Part shown: one piece after another, positions 16,505 through 24,778 of the stretch
How the letters are laid out: every line of letters begins with the position of its first letter
How positions within the stretch are numbered: the first letter of the stretch is position 1
Origin: Geobacter sp.
Lineage (GTDB): Bacteria > Desulfobacterota > Desulfuromonadia > Geobacterales > Pseudopelobacteraceae
DNA: 64,000 nucleotides
Direction: 5' to 3'
Assembly: GCA_003574895.1 (NCBI GenBank)
Contig: PJFB01000002.1
Span: forward strand, 434,001-498,000
Translations under genes and position numbers: made by a program
Notes under the pieces: model-generated
What the model saw: only the letters and a program-made list of their open reading frames with translations
Database searches by the model: none
Told to the model about the DNA's origin: nothing

Positions 16505-17251
16505 ATGGACATTCCTCGGATCTTCAATATTACCGAAAGTGCTCACCGCATCCATAACCCGTTCACATCCGAAAAGCTCGCCACTCTCGGCGCTGCCCTG
16601 CGTCTGGAAACGGGGACCCAAGTGCTCGACCTCGGCAGCGGTTCGGGGGAGATGTTGTGCACATGGGCACGCGATTACGGAGTCATCGGCACCGGCATCG
16701 ACATGAGCCAGTTGTTCACCGAGCAAGCGAAACTCCGTGCCGAAGAACTGGGCGTCGCCCATCGAGTCAAGTTCATCCATGGCGATGCTAGCGGCTACGT
16801 CTCGGACGACAAGGCCGGCGTGGCAGCCTGTGTCGGTGCCACCTGGATCGGCGGGGGAGTCGCCGGCACTATCGAGCTTCTGGCGCGGAGCCTGCGCACC
16901 GGAGGGATCATCCTCATCGGCGAGCCCTTCTGGAGGCAGTTACCGCCGACGGAAGAGGTTGCCAAGGTGTGTCTTGCCAACGCGATCTCCGACTTTCTCA
17001 TGCTTCCGGAACTTCTCGCGTCTTTCGGCCGCCTTGGCTACGACGTCGTAGAAATGGTTCTGGCTGACCAGGACGGCTGGGACAGATACGAGGCGGCCAA
17101 ATGGCTCACCATGCGCCGATGGCTTGAAGCCAATCCCGACGACGAGCTAGCCAAAGAGGTTCGAGCCCAACTGACCTCGGAACCCGAGCGCTACGCCGCT
17201 TACACGCGTGAATACCTGGGCTGGGGGGTGTTCGCGCTGATGCCGCGATGA
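16505..17251 (+). CDS. SAM-dependent class I methyltransferase
   Basis: 248 aa. Motif I, VLDLGSGSGEM (residues ~40-50), binds SAM; GTGIDMSQLFTEQAK is the post-I acidic strand region, and GGIILIGEPFW is motif III-like. The fold places it among UbiE/COQ5-like small-molecule methyltransferases; substrate unknown. AAGGAGATTTTCCGAA precedes the ATG. It is clearly more GC-rich than the AbiGi and DUF4062 genes next to it, which points to a separate origin. Confidence 0.85.
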   Translation: MDIPRIFNITESAHRIHNPFTSEKLATLGAALRLETGTQVLDLGSGSGEMLCTWARDYGVIGTGIDMSQLFTEQAKLRAEELGVAHRVKFIHGDASGYVSDDKAGVAACVGATWIGGGVAGTIELLARSLRTGGIILIGEPFWRQLPPTEEVAKVCLANAISDFLMLPELLASFGRLGYDVVEMVLADQDGWDRYEAAKWLTMRRWLEANPDDELAKEVRAQLTSEPERYAAYTREYLGWGVFALMPR

Positions 17252-17544
17252 TGTGTGGGCGCATCCGGCGGATCGTCAACGGCTGTGCCGCGCAACATCA
17301 GGTGGCTCGCCAAGATGTGATTGCGCCTGAATTCATTTCTTATGGTACAGTTATACTTACGTTACATGCAACGACTTCCCAACATGAGGATGGTCTGTTT
17401 CACTTTGCTCTCAGGTCATCCGCCACCCCGTCGTTAAATAGTCAAAATGATAAAGGCAGTTCGTGAGGGATCAAGTCTGCATCTACATAAAAGTGAACGA
17501 TATTGACACGGATCTCTTCAAGAATTCCCTGAAGATGGGACAAT
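17252..17544. other. Right edge of the accessory island
   Basis: No complete gene. TCCCAAC at 17377 and GTTAAAT at 17433 (fits GTTRRRY) bracket about 50 bases with partial self-complementarity, so a third decayed attC is possible but weak. A 37-codon frame from GTG at 17463 overlaps the next start and is not called. Confidence 0.35.
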
Positions 17545-18684
17545 ATGCCTATTACAACAGAAACTACACGGAGTAATACGCCCCTTGTCCTGATTGTTGA
17601 TGATAGTCGGGCAGTAAGAACATTTGTCCGAGAGCTATTGGAACAAGCGGGATATGCCGTTATCGAGGCGAATGATGGCATTGCCGGACTAGAAGCAATT
17701 GCGACCAGAAAACCCGATGTTGTGTTGCTGGATATTGAAATGCCGAATAAAACAGGGCTTGAAGTACTCGCCGAATTGGACGTTACCAACAGGCTCTTCT
17801 CCGTTATTCTGTTTACTACGCTGTCAAGCCTTGATGCCATTGTTGATGGTTTGGAGCGTGGGGCAGATGACTACATCGTCAAGCCTTTTAAAAAAGCTGA
17901 ATTTTTGGCTCGTCTGAGCGCTGCGATACGGATTGCTCGCAACAAGCGATTGCTGTTTGAAGCACAAATGACAGCAGAGCGTACTATTGAACAGATGCGC
18001 CAAATGCAGAGCATATTATCGGATCAAAAGCTGATCGAAAGAAAAATCAGGGAAACATCCGAAGCGCGGAACGCCACCATTTTTGCAATGGCAAAGTTGG
18101 CCGAATCTCGGGATGACGATACCGGCGGGCACTTGGAACGAGTCCGGGAGTATTGCAGACAGCTTGCAGAGGATCTACGTAGCCACTCACCATATTCTGA
18201 TCATATAACGGCGGAATTCATTGATTGTATCCAGCATGCGGCCCCTCTCCACGATATTGGGAAGGTAGCCATTCCAGACAGTATTCTGCAGAAACCCGGA
18301 AAACTTACCTCTGAAGAATTTGAAAAGATGAAGTCTCATACTGTCTTAGGAGCCGATAACTTGCAGTTGGTCTTCAACACCTACCCTGGCAATATGTTTA
18401 TCGGAATGGGTATTGAAATAGCTCTCTATCATCATGAGCGATGGGATGGCTCGGGCTATCCAGATGGCTTGGTAGGCAAGAATATCCCGTTGTCCGCCAG
18501 AATCATGGCCTTGGCGGATGTTTATGACGCGTTACGATCAGACAGGTGTTACCGCAAAGGCTTAACCCATGATCAAGTCAGGAATATTATTCTTGAAGGT
18601 AATGGCAAGCACTTTGACCCTGAAGTGGTTATGGCATTTTTACGTATTGAAGGTATTTTTGCCAGAATGGGGCATGACGTCTAA
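17545..18684 (+). CDS. Response regulator with HD-GYP domain (cyclic-di-GMP phosphodiesterase)
   Basis: 379 aa, RpfG-type. Receiver domain ~14-128 with phospho-aspartate D63 (LLDIEMP) and the switch lysine in YIVKPF; then a coiled linker (~130-185) and an HD-GYP domain (~190-370). H236-D237 in HDIGKVAIPDSIL and the canonical HHERWDGSGYPDGL are intact, so cyclic-di-GMP hydrolysis is expected, controlled by phosphorylation. No cognate kinase lies next to it. Confidence 0.93.
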   Translation: MPITTETTRSNTPLVLIVDDSRAVRTFVRELLEQAGYAVIEANDGIAGLEAIATRKPDVVLLDIEMPNKTGLEVLAELDVTNRLFSVILFTTLSSLDAIVDGLERGADDYIVKPFKKAEFLARLSAAIRIARNKRLLFEAQMTAERTIEQMRQMQSILSDQKLIERKIRETSEARNATIFAMAKLAESRDDDTGGHLERVREYCRQLAEDLRSHSPYSDHITAEFIDCIQHAAPLHDIGKVAIPDSILQKPGKLTSEEFEKMKSHTVLGADNLQLVFNTYPGNMFIGMGIEIALYHHERWDGSGYPDGLVGKNIPLSARIMALADVYDALRSDRCYRKGLTHDQVRNIILEGNGKHFDPEVVMAFLRIEGIFARMGHDV

Positions 18685-18884
18685 GTATATACGTGGGTTA
18701 TGGTTGGCGAGAAAAAGAGAATGGCCATACCAAATCGGCTGAAATACGCGTTTGAAGCCCTACATAGACGAAAAAGCGGTAGCCGCGCAGGTCAAGCACA
18801 ATTCCGTAGGCCCGCAGTCCCTGGAGAAGGCAGGCCAAGCGCGGCATTGAGGCTCAATTTTCCCCCTGGCATCGGAACGACACC

Positions 18885-19844
18885 ATGACCATCAACAACC
18901 TGCTTATCCATCTGCAACACAAAGTAGACGCCTTTGCCTTCAAGCCGCGCCACCTTGAGCAATTGCGCCGGGCGCTCCCCGATACCCGAATTACCATAGC
19001 CGGCGATCAACATGATTTCATGGCACGCCTCCCCGAAGCCGACTGTGCCCTTGTCTGGGGTTTCAAGGCAGAGTGGTACGGCTGCGCACCCAAATTGAAG
19101 ATGCTTTTCACCCCCGCTGCCGGCCGGGACTGGGTCGAGTCAGATCCAGCACAAAGGGTGAAGACCTTTTACGGCAGCTTCCACGGACGCATCATGCGGG
19201 AGAGCCTCCTGTCGATGATGCTGTACTTCAATCGGCGCATCGGCGCATCACTGGATGACCAGAAGAACAGGTCCTGGGGGCGGCTGGGCTATAGCAGTTG
19301 CGTCGCACTGTTCCGTCAGCACGTGCTCATCGTCGGTTTCGGGTCCCTCGGGCGGTCCATGGCCGAGCTTCTCAAGGCCTTCGGGGCAAAGGTAACCGGG
19401 GTCAAACGCACGCTGACCGGGGGTGAGATCACCCCATGCGTTGACCGGCTAGTCACGTTCGACATGGTGGAGGAAGAGCTGCCCCATGCCGATCATGTGG
19501 TCCTGCTCCTGCCGGGCGGCGCGGAAACCGACGGGCTCATCACGGCACGGCACTTTACCGCCATGAAGCCAGGGGCCTTCCTGTACAACCTGGGCCGTGG
19601 GAATTGCTACCGCCAGGAAGACCTGCTGCATGCCCTCAATAATGGTTCCTTGGCCGGGGCCGGCCTTGATGTCTTTGCCGAGGAGCCGTTGCCCCTTGAC
19701 TCGCCGTTGTGGCACCACCCCCGCGTATTGATCACCCCCCATGCCAGCGCCATCAGCCGGGAATACATCGACCTTTTCATTGAGGAGTTCCTCGACACCG
19801 TGGGCGCTGCCGAGGTCGTGGGGAATGCGGGAGCAACTGCTTAA
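18885..19844 (+). CDS. D-isomer-specific 2-hydroxyacid dehydrogenase family protein
   Basis: 319 aa, cytoplasmic NAD(P)-dependent oxidoreductase. VGFGSLGRSMAELLKAFG (~148-165) is the GxGxxG dinucleotide motif; the catalytic Arg (LGRGN), Glu (FAEEPL) and His (TPHASA) are all present in order. The substrate is unknown; glyoxylate/hydroxypyruvate or another 2-keto acid is usual in this group. No strong ribosome site precedes this ATG. About 200 bases separate it from the HD-GYP gene. Confidence 0.88.
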   Translation: MTINNLLIHLQHKVDAFAFKPRHLEQLRRALPDTRITIAGDQHDFMARLPEADCALVWGFKAEWYGCAPKLKMLFTPAAGRDWVESDPAQRVKTFYGSFHGRIMRESLLSMMLYFNRRIGASLDDQKNRSWGRLGYSSCVALFRQHVLIVGFGSLGRSMAELLKAFGAKVTGVKRTLTGGEITPCVDRLVTFDMVEEELPHADHVVLLLPGGAETDGLITARHFTAMKPGAFLYNLGRGNCYRQEDLLHALNNGSLAGAGLDVFAEEPLPLDSPLWHHPRVLITPHASAISREYIDLFIEEFLDTVGAAEVVGNAGATA

Positions 19845-19929
19845 ACGAAATCAGGCAGTTTCTTGCAAGCATGATGTATGCAAACGCCAGACAGAGCTCT
19901 GGTACTTTATGAACGTTGAGGAAAATACC

Positions 19930-20406
19930 ATGACAAGGAAAACGGTGACGCGTGCCCTGGAGTGGTTGAGACCCTTGGGCATTAGCCTGACGCTCTATTT
20001 TGCATACTACCTGGGCCGGGATTCCCGGGCGCAGTTTCACATCATGGGCCCCATCATCGTCATGATCATGTCCGGCACGGTGGCCTTCGAATCCCTGGTC
20101 CTGGGAGAAGCGGCTTCGGAGAAGATCGGCTATCCCCCAAATCGCGCCTACCAGATCCAGTCCGGCCTTGCCAACCTGGCCACAGCCGTCACGGCTTTGC
20201 TTGTGTATGCGCTGGAATGGGGGTCTTTTGCCGAAGCCACCATCGTTACGGCAATGCTGATCTTCTTTGCCCTCTCCGCTCTGAACCATCTGGCTTCAGC
20301 CGTAATGGCAAACAACATGAAGCCGGCCAACCTGACCCGACCCGCCGTGGCGCTGCTGCTGACAGGCTTGCTGCTTCCACCCATGCTCGCGGCGCTGAAA
20401 CAGTAG
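19930..20406 (+). CDS. Four-helix inner-membrane protein (DUF6790-like)
   Basis: 158 aa with about four hydrophobic segments. The frame extends upstream to 19741 but the GAGGAAA ribosome site favours ATG 19930 (an ATG at 19909 is also possible). NRAYQIQSGLANLATAV is a conserved-looking block that I associate with DUF6790 membrane proteins. Function unknown. It is followed after 32 bases by a lipoprotein gene and may share its transcript. Confidence 0.65.
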   Translation: MTRKTVTRALEWLRPLGISLTLYFAYYLGRDSRAQFHIMGPIIVMIMSGTVAFESLVLGEAASEKIGYPPNRAYQIQSGLANLATAVTALLVYALEWGSFAEATIVTAMLIFFALSALNHLASAVMANNMKPANLTRPAVALLLTGLLLPPMLAALKQ

Positions 20407-20438
20407 GAAGCATAACGCCGGGAAGAAAGGACCATGCC

Positions 20439-21329
20439 ATGATCTTCGCGCAGCGCTTCGCCACCGTTGTCTCCCGAACCATGATCAGCCTGCTGTTGAC
20501 CATTACCCTCTGCAGCTCGTCCCTCCTTGCCGGCTGCGGCAGCGACGCCGCCAGCCAGCCGCCCCCCACTCCGGTGGCGTTGCAGGCTATGTACTCCAGC
20601 GCCGTCTCCGATGCCCGCATCGCTACCCCGGCGGAAATCTCCACAAGCCTGACCCCCATCACCAACGACAATGGCGACCTGATCTGGGAGAACGGCGTGC
20701 CCGGCTCCCGGGTCCTCATGCTGTCATGGATCAAGAGCAGCGATGCCAAATACTACGACGGCACGGTGGACCCCGCCTGTACGGTCGGGTCGGCAAACTG
20801 CACCCTGAAGGCGGACCTCTGGCTGACCGTGGCACCGGAAATGAAGACCTTTTTCAAGGGGGCCGTGCCCCAGCCGCTCCGCATCGCCCAGTTGCTGGGC
20901 GTGCCGCCGGAATACGCCTCGGAAACGCGCAGCATGGTGGAGCTCTGGGTGGCTCCAAGGGACATGTTCCGGCCCTGCCCGGACCCGGAAATCACCGACC
21001 GGGAATGCCAAACCGCATTCCCGTCCGATCCGTTCCGGGCCTTTACCGCCACGGAGCTGGTAAGGGCCACCGAGGGGCCGCAATGGAACGTGTTCATGAA
21101 CTACACCGGCTGGTTCAACAACCGCAAACAGTATATCTACGACAATGCCCGCAACTACCCGGTCTCGTCCCCCTACCCATGGACCAGGCTCGGCTATACC
21201 TATGACTGGGGCAGTGCCAGCCACCTGGGGCTCAGCGAGTTCGTGGCCCACGGCAGGAAGCAGGACGGCAGCGGCATTTCGGTGGGGATCAGGTCGCTGC
21301 AAACAACAACCGATTATCTACTGCACTAG
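20439..21329 (+). CDS. Exported lipoprotein of unknown function
   Basis: 296 aa. ATG 20439 has GAAAGG eight bases upstream and gives a signal peptide ending in LLAGC, a standard lipobox with Cys33. The frame is open back to 20217 inside the membrane-protein gene, but that part is not needed. The mature protein contains several cysteines (for example the pair flanking TVGSAN, and CPDPEITDREC), so disulfides or metal binding in the periplasm are possible. No family recognised. Confidence 0.75.
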   Translation: MIFAQRFATVVSRTMISLLLTITLCSSSLLAGCGSDAASQPPPTPVALQAMYSSAVSDARIATPAEISTSLTPITNDNGDLIWENGVPGSRVLMLSWIKSSDAKYYDGTVDPACTVGSANCTLKADLWLTVAPEMKTFFKGAVPQPLRIAQLLGVPPEYASETRSMVELWVAPRDMFRPCPDPEITDRECQTAFPSDPFRAFTATELVRATEGPQWNVFMNYTGWFNNRKQYIYDNARNYPVSSPYPWTRLGYTYDWGSASHLGLSEFVAHGRKQDGSGISVGIRSLQTTTDYLLH

Positions 21330-21375
21330 CATCGTTACAAGTACAACCGACACATCAAGGGCTTGCCGGCAAACG

Positions 21376-21412
21376 CAAAAGCCCCGCCTCCCAGAAGGGA
21401 AGCGGGGCTCCA
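21376..21412 (-). terminator. Terminator for the flavodiiron gene
   Basis: GC-rich stem AGCCCCGC...GCGGGGCT with an inner CCC/GGG extension, followed on the minus strand by TTTTGCGTTT. It lies 38 bases beyond the minus-strand stop and between two convergent genes. Confidence 0.8.
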
Positions 21413-21447
21413 TGCCAGCGTCAAACCGCTGCGGCCGAGTCCTGGAT

Positions 21448-22641
21448 CTATTTCGCCAATACTGCTTCGGCCACGCTTCTCCCCAGAGTCCGGCACTGCT
21501 CCATTACCTCGGGAGTGGGTGTAAATATGGCGCGAACCGGTTCGGTAACCAATTTGAATCCCATCCCCTTCAGGCGTTCTTCAGCCATCTTGCAGGCCTC
21601 GCCGCTCCAACCGTAGCTGCCGAACAGGCCGGCCAGACCGGTCTTCAGCTTGACTGTGCTCAGATAGGCCAGCACGTCCCACATAGGCTTGGGGATGTCC
21701 CTGACAATGGTGGGAATGCCGAAGACGAGCGCATCGGCCTCCTCCATGATGTTTCTCACCTCCCCGGCACTCAGGTGGCTGATGTGGTAGCTGATGACCT
21801 CCACGCCGTCTATCTTGGCGCCATCGGCCACTGCTTCCGCCATTTTCTCGGTGTTGCCGTGGGGCGAGATATAGAGGATGAAGACCTTCTTGCACTCCGA
21901 GCAGGTTGGCTTGCTCCATTCCTCGAACTGCTGGATCACGCGCCAGGGGTCTTTCCTGATGATAGGACCGTGGCTGGGGCAGATCATGTCGATCACGTCA
22001 TGGCGGATCTTCTCCACGGCAGAGAGCACCTTGTCCTTGAAGGGGCGGAAGATGCAGTCGAAATAGAAATGGCGGGCCGAGGTGAAGTCCTCGAGTTCGT
22101 CGTTGAAAATATGGCCGTTGCCGCAGTAATGGCCTCCGAAGCAATCGCAGGTGAACAGGATGTTCTCTTCTTCCAGCCGGGTGAACATGGTATCGGGCCA
22201 GTGCAGGAAAGGGGCGATTATGAAACGCAATTTGCGGCCGCCCAGGTCAAGGGTGTCGCCGTCTTTGACCACCATGGCGTTGAAGGGCTTGCGCAGCAGG
22301 TTGGTGAGAAAGTTTTTGGCGGCAGTGGTGCAGACCACCGTGGCCCCGGGGCATTGTTCCAAAAGATAGCCGAGGGAACCGGAATGATCCGGCTCGGTGT
22401 GGTTGGCGATGATATAGTCGACCTTCGCCGGATCGACCAATGATTTGACCTTGTCCATGAACTCATCGACCCGTTTCCCCTTGACCGTGTCGATGATGGC
22501 GATTTTGTCCGAACCCTGGAGCAGGTAGGCATTATAGGTGGTACCGTGCTCGGTCGGAAACAGGTCGTCGAAGACGCGCAGATCCGGATCTTCTGATCCG
22601 ATCCAGGAAATTCCGGGTTTGATTTCTACAGTTCCCAGCAT
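21448..22641 (-). CDS. Flavodiiron protein (FprA family A-type flavoprotein)
   Basis: 397 aa. The N-terminal metallo-beta-lactamase-like domain carries the diiron ligands (H-x-E-x-D-H in NHTEPDHSG, then FLHWPD, CDCFGGH and SHGPI). The C-terminal flavodoxin domain begins ILYISPHGNTEKMAEAVADG. Such proteins reduce O2 or NO to water or N2O in the cytoplasm of anaerobes, which fits an oxygen-tolerance role here. The start at 22641 has GGAGAG nine bases upstream; the frame continues to 22755 without support. It diverges from a HEAT-repeat gene. Confidence 0.94.
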   Translation of the reverse strand: MLGTVEIKPGISWIGSEDPDLRVFDDLFPTEHGTTYNAYLLQGSDKIAIIDTVKGKRVDEFMDKVKSLVDPAKVDYIIANHTEPDHSGSLGYLLEQCPGATVVCTTAAKNFLTNLLRKPFNAMVVKDGDTLDLGGRKLRFIIAPFLHWPDTMFTRLEEENILFTCDCFGGHYCGNGHIFNDELEDFTSARHFYFDCIFRPFKDKVLSAVEKIRHDVIDMICPSHGPIIRKDPWRVIQQFEEWSKPTCSECKKVFILYISPHGNTEKMAEAVADGAKIDGVEVISYHISHLSAGEVRNIMEEADALVFGIPTIVRDIPKPMWDVLAYLSTVKLKTGLAGLFGSYGWSGEACKMAEERLKGMGFKLVTEPVRAIFTPTPEVMEQCRTLGRSVAEAVLAK

Positions 22642-22808
22642 TGATTTGCTCTCCTTTATCCTATAGTTTTGGAATTTGTATTGGTAACGCCGTTGTCTAA
22701 CCAATTCATGACAAATTTTGTCTTTTACTATAGCAGCCAGATTCATTATAGACAAGTAACAAATAAAGGGGGTTGTCTAGCGGCTTGCTATCTGCTACTT
22801 ATTATCCC

Positions 22809-23390
22809 ATGAATGATTTGGCACGCCAAAGAATCACTGCATTGCAACCACTTCTGAAGGATTCTGATCCTGATGTGCGCGAAGCGGCCGCCCGGGCGAT
22901 TGAGCGGCTGGAGGGGAGCAGCGCCCTTGGAGAAATCTTGCAGATGCTCAAAAAAGGGGATACCGGCGCCAAGATCAGGGCCATCTATGCCTTGGGCGAG
23001 ATTGGTGGCGACAAGGTTTTTGCCCCGCTGGTCTACTGCGCAGGCCGTCCGGAGGACGGCATCAGGGCCGCTGCGGTTGAAGTGCTCGGTAAAATCACCA
23101 CCCCCGCCGTACTGCCGGTGCTGCTGGAGCGGCTGGACGATGCCAACAGCGCCATCCAGGTCCGGGCCATAGCGGCCCTGGCAAATTTTCCGCCATCTCC
23201 CGAACTATGGGAACGCCTGCGACCATTTCTCGAAAAACAGGATGGAAGCTTGGAGGCGGAAGCGGCTGTCACCCTGGCACATCTGGGAGATTCGGAATCC
23301 GTCGAAAAGATAACAGCCCTGCTTGCATCGCCGCATGCATCCACCAGGCAAGCGGCCGCCACGGCCCTTAGCCTTCTTCCGCTTCAGTAG
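22809..23390 (+). CDS. HEAT-repeat protein
   Basis: About 193 aa made almost wholly of HEAT/PBS-lyase-type helical repeats (DSDPDVREAAARAIERL, AKIRAIYALGEIGGD, GIRAAAVEVLGKI, AIQVRAIAALANF). Soluble scaffold; partner unknown. The start is uncertain: ATG 22809 has no clear ribosome site, while TTG codons at 22773 and 22785 lie near GGGGG. Its end overlaps the end of the convergent HD-GYP gene by seven bases. Confidence 0.75.
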   Translation: MNDLARQRITALQPLLKDSDPDVREAAARAIERLEGSSALGEILQMLKKGDTGAKIRAIYALGEIGGDKVFAPLVYCAGRPEDGIRAAAVEVLGKITTPAVLPVLLERLDDANSAIQVRAIAALANFPPSPELWERLRPFLEKQDGSLEAEAAVTLAHLGDSESVEKITALLASPHASTRQAAATALSLLPLQ

Positions 23391-24778
23391 TTCCCGATAG
23401 CGACAAACTTGCCGACATCAATATTCTTCAGAGCCGGATCAACTATGGCCACGATATCCGCGTAACGGGAGCCATCCTGGCCCACCAGTGGTTGTTTGCG
23501 GGGGATACTCAAACGGGTGCCATCGGCTTCGATCAGGACCTTGACCATCGGAGTTTCCGCATCCAGCGGGTTGGGGCGATATACAACCGCTACTTCGTTG
23601 GTGTCCAGCCGCACCAGTGTGCCGACCGGATATTTGCCCATCATATCGATAAAATTGACCAGCAGCGAGCCATCCAGATAGGTGCCCGCCAGCTTCTGCA
23701 TCTCGTTCAGCGCGGCCCGCGGATTGAAGGGGTACTGGTAGACCCGCAGTGAAGTTATGGCATCATAGGTGTCGGCAATGGCGATGATATCGATCATCTG
23801 ATTGAAGGGGAGTTTCCGTGCCCAGTCAGGGTAGCCGCTACGGTTGAAGTGCAGGTGATGGCCCAGCACAAACTGGGCAATCTGCGGGTTGAGTCCATCC
23901 ATGTCGCGAATGATCTTGGAGCCCAACTCTGCGTGACGCTTCATCTCATCGAATTCGGTGCTGGAAAGCTTGCCCGGCTTGTTGAGTATTTCCTTGGATA
24001 TCATGGTTTTGCCGATATCATGCAACTGCCCCGCTATTCCAAGATCCTTTACCTCCAGAGCGTCTAAACCGAGGGCGGCGCCCAGGGCCATGGCCAAAAC
24101 ACCTACATTGATGCAGTGGTTATAGGTGTAGTTGTCATAGTCCTTGATCATTGACAGACCCAGCAGGGCTGAATGTTCCTGCATGGTGATGCTGACCATC
24201 CGGTCAACCACCTTGATTACCGGCGCACTGTTAGGGATGCGGCCACGCTCGATATCACGGCAGACACCACGGACGGCATCCAGGGCGCGACCGTATGTGG
24301 CCAGATAATCCCCCTCCACTTCGGCCTCTATGTCGTCGGTTGAATGTTCCTCGAAACTCTCCTCGCCGTTGCGGAGCAACCGGATGTGAGTTACCCCCTC
24401 TTCTTGCAGCAGGGAAAGAAGCTTGTCGAAGCTTGCTGTCTTGACCGAAAAAAGACGCACCAAATGCTGCAGTTCATCAAAAGTCAGGCCTGCGGAGTAA
24501 ATGATGCGGCCGATATCCTTTTCCATCATGCGGTTGATCAGGTCAACAATGGCTGTGGATGGTGCAATGAAGAGGTGGTCCTCGAAAAAAAGTGCCCCGT
24601 CGATGATCCCCCATGATAGGCTGGGGTTTCGGGCCAGCGCGGATGCAAGAATCTTGTCCAACTCCAACAAAGGCTGACGTATAGCGGGATGGGAGTCGGG
24701 ATAAAAGGCTGTCCCTTTGACCGCCCCGGAAAAAAGGGTGAGTAGCCTGAGCGCACTTTGCTTGTCAAGCGTCTCCAT
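23384..24778 (-). CDS. HD-GYP-type protein with degenerate GYP motif
   Basis: 464 aa from ATG 24778 (GGAGG eight bases upstream; TTG 24802 is an in-frame alternative). The N-terminal ~180 residues are a helical domain without recognised family; the C-terminal part is an HD-GYP domain with HDIGKTMISKEIL intact. The canonical HHExxDGxGYP reads HHLHFNRSGYPD here, with Glu to Leu and Asp to Asn changes, so metal binding or cyclic-di-GMP turnover may be altered. It overlaps the upstream HEAT-repeat gene by 14 bases, indicating coupled translation and perhaps a complex. Confidence 0.85.
   Translation of the reverse strand: METLDKQSALRLLTLFSGAVKGTAFYPDSHPAIRQPLLELDKILASALARNPSLSWGIIDGALFFEDHLFIAPSTAIVDLINRMMEKDIGRIIYSAGLTFDELQHLVRLFSVKTASFDKLLSLLQEEGVTHIRLLRNGEESFEEHSTDDIEAEVEGDYLATYGRALDAVRGVCRDIERGRIPNSAPVIKVVDRMVSITMQEHSALLGLSMIKDYDNYTYNHCINVGVLAMALGAALGLDALEVKDLGIAGQLHDIGKTMISKEILNKPGKLSSTEFDEMKRHAELGSKIIRDMDGLNPQIAQFVLGHHLHFNRSGYPDWARKLPFNQMIDIIAIADTYDAITSLRVYQYPFNPRAALNEMQKLAGTYLDGSLLVNFIDMMGKYPVGTLVRLDTNEVAVVYRPNPLDAETPMVKVLIEADGTRLSIPRKQPLVGQDGSRYADIVAIVDPALKNIDVGKFVAIGNY

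Noticed and set aside
18700-18884. Short frame upstream of the 2-hydroxyacid dehydrogenase gene
   Set aside because: No ribosome site, odd composition and no family; likely non-coding.
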